Assembly: GCA_009763385.1 (NCBI GenBank)
Contig: CM019826.1
Location: 99,246,848 to 99,310,847, forward strand
Direction of reading: 5' to 3'
DNA length: 64,000 bases
Origin: Coix lacryma-jobi var. lacryma-jobi
Taxonomy: Eukaryota; Streptophyta; Magnoliopsida; Poales; Poaceae
The position numbers and the translations under genes are program-made. Below, one piece after another: positions 56,333 to 64,000 of this stretch (within the stretch, counting starts at the first letter, position 1; each line of letters opens with the position of its first letter). The notes beneath the pieces were generated by a model. It saw only the letters and a list, made by a program, of their open reading frames with translations. It ran no database searches and was not told where the DNA came from.

Positions 56333-57874
56333 TGTAAGGAAAATGGACCTCGGACCATTTAACTTCGGATTTTGGTGTTTGATGAACAACATGACCAAAT
56401 TGGACTAATGTCTTTGCAAGTGTTTGTTTTGTAGTCCAATAGGATGCAAATGTGACTTAGACTAAGGCGACATGATGATCCGATGATCAACACCTCAAGC
56501 AAGACTATAGAAGCTCAGTTGAAGACCCTAAAGATCAAGCAAAGTCTAAGGCACAAGAATGGAACCAAGACGGCGCAAGAAATCGCGAAGAAACGAGAAG
56601 AAAGGGACATCGGACGCTGCATCGGATGTTGCCCAGGCAAGCGTCGGACGCTTCGTTGGTAAACCCTAGCTCGTGTCAGCGCCAGCAGAAGCATCGGACG
56701 CTGAAGACCGAGGCATCGGACGCGACTGTGACACTGTTCAAACCTGCACAGCGAACATCGGACGCTCCGTTGCTAACATCGGACGCTACAGGACCCTGCG
56801 TCCGATGACCATCCAGAGAGGCTCTGTAAGCATCGGACGCGTCCATTGATCAACCATCGGACGCTGAAGTTACCGTTGCGATGCAGTGCCAGGCTGGCAT
56901 CTAGCCGTTAAAGGAGCATCGGACGCGTCCGATGGTCTCGACTGCAGCGTCCGATGCTGCGCAGTCAGACCACCTTTGGTGCCCAACGGCTCTATTTGCT
57001 TGGGGCTCTATATATACCCCCATGGCCGGCCAAAATAGTAAGGTTCGAGCTCAAGGAAGTGTACCAAGTGTATAGACACATATTTAGTTGCTCTAGCCAC
57101 CAAAGTGCTCAAGTGATATACTCGGTGATTAGTGTATGTGCTTTGCGAAGTGCTTAAGCTAGTTAGACCACCGCTTTGCGCTTGCTCTAGGTGTTAGGCC
57201 TAGTGTTTAGTGAGGTTGAAAACCTCTTATCTATCGGTGCTTGCACGCACCGTGGTTATACATCGGCGGGGCTTGTAGTCTTGCGAGACCACACCAATCG
57301 AGTTTGTGGTGTGGCCGCCTCCATGTACCGAAGGGAACAAGGCCCGCGGCGCTTCGGCCGGAAACTTGATAGTAAAGATGGCGGAGAGCATCCGGGAGAG
57401 GCTTTGCCACGAGTGGCTTAACCGGAGACCCACTTGCGCGTGGGGAAGACCGGAGCTATCCACGGAGTTACCCGACCGGGAGCTTGGCCCTTGCGAGGGA
57501 TTCCTTGCGAGGGGCTCCAACGAGGACTAGGGGGAAGCTTGCGCGCTTCTCGATACCTCGGTAAAAATACCGGAGTCATCGACGGGAGTTTGCATCTCTA
57601 TCGCACTCTTTAGCTTCCGTATTTACATTGCTACCTTGTTCATATGTTTTACCTTTCCTAGCTTACTTGCTAGTTGATAGGTTTGGAAACTAGGTAGCAT
57701 AACTCCTTTTTACGATAGAGATAGCAAACACACATAGCAAAATCTTAGTTGCACATTGGATAGTTTACTTTCTTGCATAGGTTTTGACTAGGTGGAATTT
57801 AGAGGTCATAGTTGTTTAGAATAGAAGTTTTAAATTGCCTAATTCACCCCCTCTTAGGCGTCACGGTCCTTTCA
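56333..57874 (+). repeat. E6 3' LTR, 1542 bp
   Basis: It matches 46144-47690. It carries an extra ~14 bases (GATTCCTTGCGAG) near 57498, a much shorter C-run, and lacks a few bases near 56815. It ends CCTTTCA, followed by CGGAT. Confidence 0.93.
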
Positions 57875-57879
57875 CGGAT

Positions 57880-60800
57880 GCTGCGAAGTGAGGAGTGGAT
57901 CTACTACTATTTTTGTCCAGGCAACAGGTGCTAACACAGGTGCGAGCATACATCCGCAAACCACCGCGACGTCAACGTGCTGTCCGCCTGCCAACAGTCT
58001 GACGACCTTGAGCTGTTGCTCAAAGGTTCAAAGGTTCGATTCTCCCGTCCCCTGGTCGTTTGATTAAATTATTTGCTTCTTGTCGTCATCTTCAGTTTAG
58101 TGTTTATCCTGCAGTTGATATGGCACTGAGACTTGGTGCAGAGGGTGTTAGGGGATCTCAAACAATTTCACTATTAGCTGAGTACTTTTAGGAGGAATTT
58201 CTTGAATCTTGCTTGAAAAGGGTCATTATCTCTGCAAAGGAAACGAGACATATCACCAATTTCTTTTCTTTATTTAGTGACCCTGCATCCTGTCATTGCT
58301 TGTTTTCATGTGTAGTAAACAGGTTAGAAGCTACAATCAACCATGTTCAAACCTGCTTTGCATATGTTGCTAACGATCCAGCTCTAGATAATACCTGTCT
58401 CAGGTATGGTACCACTCATTTTAGAACTACATGTTGTATTAAATTTCGATCTGGATGCGTTACCATATATTTTCATACAAAATTAAATTCTGCTAACGGT
58501 CTAGCTGCTTGTCTTATTAATTTTAGATCTCCATGTTTAATCTTTATAACTGTAATTTCGTTTCTTAATAGCAACAAACCGTGTTTACCTGATTTGGGGA
58601 AAAGCATGCTTGTCCATTACTGAAATATCACCACCTTGCGCTTTATTGCTTTCAACACAATTCCATTGCGACAATTTACAACGCTGATCGTCTGGTTTTT
58701 GTTTCAAATATTGCTGCTTTGATTGAACTTCACAACTCCTAGAGTTGAGTTCGCTCTCAGTAATGGCAATACCATCTGCAGGTTTTAGTGGTACGCTAGG
58801 ACCTCAAGCTGGCAAAAATAGCTCTCTGTCAGAATTGTTCATTTTATTTTTATAAATTTTATTCTATTTTTTATTTTATCATAATATTAGCGCGGGTTGA
58901 GCATGTAAAATCTGAGGAGAAATTGCCTGATGGCACTCGTGAGTTTCATTTACTAAGATGTGCCATGAAATTGAGTTTCTCTTCTTAAATGTGTATACAA
59001 ATGATTGAAAATTTTATGTTACAAATCTAAGCTACCCGTTAATGAAAAAACAAAATGAGATGCATAGGTCGCACTTGAACTCATAAAAAAAGTTTGTGCT
59101 ATTTCGTTATAGAAAAACTATGAATACTTCTTATTATTTTGTCATATTCCATATGAATAACGAAGAACTTTCATTCATAATGGTTCGAATATGTTTGTTT
59201 TTAGAATGGCTAGATCTAAAGGTGGAATAGGAGTATCAGTTAACTAAGATGAGTCTTTCTCTTTCGGTGATGGTGGCTATAGCTAGGCAGAGGCAGCTAA
59301 TGCTGGTGCACGATATGGAAGTGTAGCTTGAGTGGAGACATCAAGCCAGTGTGTCTATTGGTCCTCATGTATGCCTACTATTCCTGTTGCAAATCACACT
59401 CATTTGTGCCCTCGACAGGAAGGCAATTGGGGAGGAGCACGATGCGTGAGATTGGACAGCACATATCAGTCGCCGCAGCAGCCTCTTAACTATTATTTTG
59501 GCTAATAAGGTTTGATGCAGCATGCTTTTTAGGCATGATCTGCACAAGATAATGCTCCTTGGGACAGCAAAATTGCTCTATCAACATGAGGATCATCTCA
59601 GGTAAAGTTTTTTATTTAATCCTATTTGGTTAAAGTTTGTTTCTTTAATCCTATTTGGTTAATTTCCCAAGAGAGTTGGTGTTTGCAAACACTGAGAGTT
59701 TGTGTTTGCAAACACTGAAGAAATTTCAGTGCACTGAAGAAATTTTCGAGGTCAAGTGTGTTTTCCACGTATATTTTAATCATTGACCATTTTTTATACA
59801 TCTCACTAGAGGTATCCTTGACTGTTGTCCTTGCAAACTGTAATTTCCCCGTCCTCTATTTAGCTCACTTGATTTGTCAAGGAAGAACATCAATTTATTG
59901 GTTCAGTTGGTCCAAGCAAATTTAGGTTCATTTATCTGCAATTTTAAACAACGATTCTATTTGGTTCATTTCCCAAGAGAGTTTGTGTTTGCAAAAGAAT
60001 TTTCAGTGCACTGAAAATAAGGAAGTATGTGTTTTCCATGTATATTTTAATCATTGACCATTTTTTATGCATCTCACTAAAGGTATCCTTGACTGTTGTC
60101 CTTGCAAACTGCAATTTCCCCGTCCTCTATTTAGCTCACTTGATTTGTCAAGGAAGTGTCTATGCTTTATGAACCATAATGATAACATCAGTTTATTGGT
60201 TCAGTTGGGTTCTGTTGATCCAAGCATATTTAGGTTAATTTATCTACAATTTTAAACAACAAGAAACTAAAATTACCAACTTAATAAGTTATGAAAATAT
60301 TTTTGTGAGTGCTTTTTTTTAATTAAACATTATTCTTCCTTTGTGTTTGGTAGTTCTTTAAATACTTTGCTTGATTGTGATAAACTGATGATACTAATTG
60401 GAATGGAAGCACACAAAAGTTTTGGTTATATCAGACTGCATGCAGGGAGAAAAGAAGATAGAGTTGAAGCTGGTTTGGATTGGGGCATGACAAAGATGAA
60501 AGTATGACCCTTCTTTTCCTTTTATTATCTTATATTTGGTGTAATAGTTGGCTTGTGCAAGCATTACACATTATATACAGCTGATATAATTGTGTGGAAC
60601 CAGCACAAACCCCCTCTTTATTTCCTCAGCTATGTCGTTCTCGTTATATCCTGAGTTACAATAAAGACTATCATCTCTAGCTTATACTCTTCGGTGCTAC
60701 ATACATACCTGACACATCTTATAGAATCTAAAAATTTTAAGCATTTTAGTAGTGAATCTGAAGCTTGTTTTGAGGGTGCATTGCAAAGTATGGATATATG

Positions 60801-62043
60801 CTTTGGATTTAATAAGGGTTCGGTGTTATCCTTTAACTGAATCTATACTTTTGTTACTATATTTTCTTAACTATGACTTGTCCTTATTAACTATTACTAT
60901 CTCCGGTGTTTTCGATTTTAATATGGTTGTTCAATGTTTCTGATTCAGGTATGGCTGCCTAATGGAAATGTTATCATGATTTTCTACATCAGCAACCAGC
61001 GCTTGGTTTAGTTCTGCACGAATGATTAGGGGTGAGTTGATTAAACAATATGTGTTTGTCCTAGATTTGTGTGGGTTCGGTTTGGATCCTATCTCACTAA
61101 CAGGACTAGCTATCATTGCATCTTTGCGCCTTGGTGCTACTGTTGTGATTCGTCATGTGCTGATTAGCACCTCCAGCTCAGGACTCGCTGGTAATCATGC
61201 TCCTTGTGTGCTGATTTATTGTGTGGTTTGCTGCCCAAGGTGATGGAGGTAACAGGTACGTCTTCACCTGGAACTTGTGAGGTACCACACTAGCCTCCTC
61301 TGCTTTTGTTGATGTCTAATTTGTTGTTTTTACACTGACTAACTCGATTGATTGGCTTGCCTCTTGCGCCTGGATTATGAGCCAATATCATTCCTCAAAT
61401 GCTCAAGTACACCCAAGTGGCTTTGTTTCTCTTGCTTGCCTCTCTCCTATCCTACAAGGTCACATACTCACAACTTTGTTTCATATTTATAATGATCATG
61501 ATCAACTATATTATTTTTTATAGGGACAACTTGCAGGGTCTGCTCAAGCTTTGTTTTCGTTCGGCTATTTTTTGCTCATCAGCTGACTGTTTCATTACTG
61601 CAGCCAAAGTGCTACACGAGGAGGTCTAGGTGCTGCACCAATGAACACATCCATTTTTTGATAGCTAATTTGTTTCACTACAAAAGATAATATTATCAGA
61701 TAGAGTTTTCGTAGGCTGCTCTCTAAAATGCATTGTACAATCATTGGAAATTATGTTCCTCAAATACTACATTATGGTACCCATGCTTCACCTTAGTTTG
61801 CAAATAACTGTATTTAAGTAATAGGGAACAATCATTTTTTAACGAAGTTGATCAACTATGAACTATGGATATAGTGAAGAGTCGTTTCTTAGAAGGGAGA
61901 ACATATTTAGTTCTTTTAACTATATATCATGTTTCCCTCAAAATATATGATTTTATGATTTTATTGATATCTTATCATGTGATCCCTGTATTTTAGTATA
62001 AATGTTTAGTTGTCCTGTAGCAACGCACGGGCACGCTATCTAG
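57880..62043 (+). other. Inner Helitron right part with exon-like fragments
   Basis: Mostly AT-rich sequence with splice-like boundaries around short open stretches. About 58320-58402 reads NRLEATINHVQTCFAYVANDPALDN-like and is followed by CAG|GTATGG. About 59523-59601 reads FFRHDLHKIMLLGTAKLLYQ-like, then CAG|GTAAAG. 60444-60501 comes after GCATGCAG and before GTATGA. None is recognised. This fits captured, decaying gene pieces. Confidence 0.4.
59651..60259 (+). repeat. Two ~300-bp tandem copies inside the inner Helitron
   Basis: Copy 1 (about 59651-59954) and copy 2 (about 59955-60259) share TTTCCCAAGAGAGTT, CCATTTTTTATRCATCTCAC, the TCCTTGACTGTTGTCC stretch and the ending TTTATCTRCAATTTTAAACAAC. 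Indels and substitutions separate them. Confidence 0.85.
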
Positions 62044-62389
62044 TAAATAAAAAATATGGTTTATAATAGAAGAGTCTAGCTTGTTGTAAGTCTTGGTTAT
62101 TAAGTTTGGCTGCTAATTACATGGCTTGGCTTATAGCCAAGCTTATTGGCCTTGCTCTTACCTTGCTGGCTGGTGCCTTGGTACTGTAGCCCACGCCCTG
62201 TATACCGGAACAGAGCATTTTCAGCATTTGGGTTTCAGGTGGCAATGGTGCATGAGTGAAGATGTAGGATTGATCCAAAGGATTTTCCTCTAAAACAGAC
62301 AGCAAAGTTGAATTGGTTTTGGATACTGATGTAAAGAGAATGGTCAGAATTGATCCTTCAATTTTCTGGTTCAAAGGATTTTCCTCAGA

Positions 62390-62531
62390 AATTATTTGTC
62401 TCATCATTGTAGAACGTAGCAAGCTCTGTAGTTGCATTGGCGCAGCCTTCAAGGATATCAACTACAAAATCAAGCAGTACATGAATAGCCTAAAGCCTGA
62501 AGGTACTTCGGAGAGTACTGTCAGCTCATAA
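62390..62531 (+). other. Possible captured terminal exon in the outer Helitron right arm
   Basis: An open stretch reading ERSKLCSCIGAAFKDINYK and ending in a stop at 62529 has ordinary protein composition and lies after an acceptor-like TTGTAG. The source is not recognised. Confidence 0.3.
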
Positions 62532-62626
62532 ATCATTTCATATGTTATTATATATATTAATGTACAACATTATATTAATCTTGTAATAAATTTATGATCC
62601 ATTATGACACACGGACACTCACCTAG

Positions 62627-63415
62627 TATAATACAAATTTCCAATTTCTAATTCCGTTATATACCCTGCAACCGTTATGTACCCTGCTACCAATCGACGC
62701 CATCTCCGCTAGCAACAATGGAATCCAGCGCCGTTCCATTTTGTAATAACAAAGTTTAGCTGCAAAACAGCAACATCCTTACAGCTTTTTGCTACTCCAA
62801 AAATTTATATAGAATGACTCTAAAACGAAGCAGGACCAATTTACAACGTGATTTAAAATAAGCCCACAAAATGGATTTTCAACATTAGATATGCTTGATT
62901 TGATAGGGAAAAAACGGGTGTAAAAATGAATTAATAGACATAATTAAACATTGCCAAATCATAATCCCTTGTTTTTTCAAGCAGAGTACATTGTACTTTG
63001 AATCATCCAAATGGGCTTACAAGATTTACTTGATTGCTGGCACGAACAGACATATCCCAATCGAATACAGTCCCAGCATGCTCAAGTTGCGGGGACTGAC
63101 ACTAGATTAACCACAACTTTGTAATTACCTGAAAATATAAATTCAATTCTGTCATTAAACACCTGAGGAACTCCATTGCACTAAAGAGCATGCAACAGTG
63201 GCACAGGTCAGTATGACAGTGGTAATTCAAACGTAGTGATAAACATAAACCAAGTAATTCCACCCTGAAGTCCCAACACCAAGGAAAATTTTATCCTAGG
63301 GATAGGGTTTAGGGTTAGGGAAATATTAGGAATCATGAAAAAGCAAGCAACAGTTTACACCACACTTTCTTACCCTGTGAAACTCCTAACTAATAACTCA
63401 ATTTGTAACCGAATG
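62627..63415. other. Intergenic DNA, probable 3' flank/UTR of the minus-strand gene
   Basis: No element ends or coding motifs are seen. A short TTTAGGGTTAGGG telomere-like motif occurs at about 63306-63318. Confidence 0.45.
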
Positions 63416-63640
63416 TTATTGGTTAGCGTCATCATTTGCATCATCAGAGTCTGAGTCACTTGCATTGTATCCTGAAATTTAAGAGAAGTCAGGAAAAGAA
63501 AATGTTTAACACCCAAGATGTGAAAACCTTTAAATGAGATTAACTCAAACAAATTTTATTGATGAATACCTGGACGTTTCATGCCAACCCTCAGAGCCGA
63601 AGACCTGTACCTTGACGCCCTATCCATCCAATGTTTTCCC
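63416..63640 (-). CDS. 3' end of a host gene: last two exons, minus strand
   Basis: The exon at 63570-63640 is preceded on the minus strand by TATATACAG and followed by GTATTC. The last exon (63416-63471 as coding) is preceded by AAATTTCAG and ends in TAA at 63416-63418. The reading frame carries across the intron (split codon G|GA). The encoded tail includes WMDRASRYRSSALRVGMKRP, then an acidic end rich in Asp and Ser (SDSDSDD). Splice sites and phase agree, which argues for a real gene, but I do not recognise the family. Upstream exons would lie beyond 63640 or outside the window; 63641-64000 shows none I can support. Confidence 0.55.
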
Positions 63641-64000
63641 TGTATATAAAAGACAATATAAGGAAATAAGAAGAGAAAGTACAATCAGAGTGTAGATTAG
63701 TATAGCTAATGGGGCAGTTGACAATAGTAACTTTGAAACCACCATATGCAGACAGACAGAAAAAAAGGGGCATAAATTTGTAAACACTATTGGAATGATA
63801 TGTAAGATGCAAAACCATCAAGCGTATCATTAATCCAACGATATTCAGATTCAACCATCAACAAATTCAACAGTGAAGTGCACTTTTGTTTGTGATTTAC
63901 ACAACAGACGTTAGACTACATAAGTGCATACCTAGGCTCCACTAAGAAATACAAGAAAAGAATGGCCAGATGTGATCATAAAAAATGGGTAAAACTAAAA

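Larger units (their letters stand above)
46144..57874 (+). mobile_element. E6: gag-only SIRE-like copia element with two solo LTRs inside
   Basis: The LTRs (1547 and 1542 bp) begin TGTAAGGAAAATGG and end GTCCTTTCA. The target duplication is CGGAT (46139-46143 and 57875-57879). The interior carries gag but no protease, integrase or RT. Two later insertions, now solo LTRs, lie at 49530-50807 and 51298-55255. Same family as E3. Confidence 0.94.
45514..62043 (+). mobile_element. Putative inner Helitron, carrying E6
   Basis: The left end is AA|TCTTATACCTAAAAAGACCGG, similar to the outer one (shared AAAAAGACC...GG...TTATCGTCACC). The right end contains CCTGTAGCAACGCACGGGCA...CTAG|T (62015-62043), a Helitron-type hairpin stem with one G-T pair followed by CTAG and T. 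Without E6 it would be about 4.8 kb. No helicase or Rep gene is seen, so it is non-autonomous. Confidence 0.62.
43779..62626 (+). mobile_element. Putative outer Helitron, carrying a nested Helitron and LTR elements
   Basis: The left end is A|TCTCTACAACTAAAAAGACC (T at 43779), and the right end is CACGGACACTCACCTAG|T (G at 62626). These fit the Helitron rules of 5' TC, 3' CTAG and insertion between A and T. The 3' hairpin is degenerate. Its own sequence outside the inner Helitron is 43779-45513 and 62044-62626 (about 2.3 kb). It has no RepHel gene. The left part is GC-rich and exon-like, and the right part carries an exon-like stretch. Confidence 0.55.

Noticed and set aside
63300..63320. Interstitial telomere repeat or telo-box
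   Set aside because: Only about two units of TTTAGGG/TTAGGG; too short to mean more than chance.

Overview
This window looks like intergenic DNA from a large plant genome, most likely a grass. The reasons are very long LTR retrotransposons of the Ty3/gypsy chromovirus and Ty1/copia SIRE types, Stowaway- and Tourist-like MITEs, Helitron-type ends, GC-rich 5' exon-like pieces and GT/AG splice signals. I see no bacterial signals, rRNA, tRNA gene or CRISPR array. Only the last ~600 bases show a plausible ordinary gene: two minus-strand 3' exons. Almost everything else is transposable elements nested in one another.

Layout. (1) 1-11588 is a Ty3/gypsy chromovirus (E1) with 4.3-kb LTRs; its 5' LTR is cut by the window edge. 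It has no recognisable Gag. In that place is a 202-residue ORF whose first ~22 residues resemble the histone H3 tail, followed by PR-RT-RH-IN-chromodomain with one in-frame stop. (2) 11589-19219 is a SIRE-like copia element (E2) that keeps gag but has no pol. (3) 19220-20100 is an unassigned LTR-like fragment. (4) 20101-23561 is a minus-strand, truncated gag-only copia element (E3). (5) 23562-25061 is unassigned, partly GC-rich sequence. (6) 25062-42086 is a decayed gag-only gypsy element of Tat-like type (E4, TSD AAATG). Its 3' LTR is split by a complete, very young SIRE-type copia element (E5, 31648-41926, TSD GCCAC) with open gag and pol. (7) 42087-43778 holds three MITEs. (8) 43779-62626 looks like two nested Helitrons (inner 45514-62043) carrying exon-like fragments. 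Inside the inner one sits another gag-only copia element (E6, 46144-57874, TSD CGGAT), itself interrupted by two solo LTRs (49530-50807, TSD AAAAG; 51298-55255, TSD GTACT). (9) 62627-64000 is apparently non-TE DNA with the 3' end of a minus-strand gene.

How the parts relate. Target-site duplications read directly from the sequence fix much of the nesting order. E5 is the only element with an apparently complete protein set. E2, E3 and E6 have Gag but no polymerase in view and could only move with enzymes supplied by a relative of E5 type. E1 keeps decayed Pol but no Gag. The most unusual item is the E1 ORF at 3146-3754, which joins an H3-tail-like N-terminus, a coiled coil and a strongly acidic C-terminus in an element whose integrase also ends in a chromodomain. 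A second unusual pattern is that each copia family carries its own array of short, often near-palindromic motifs in its LTR.
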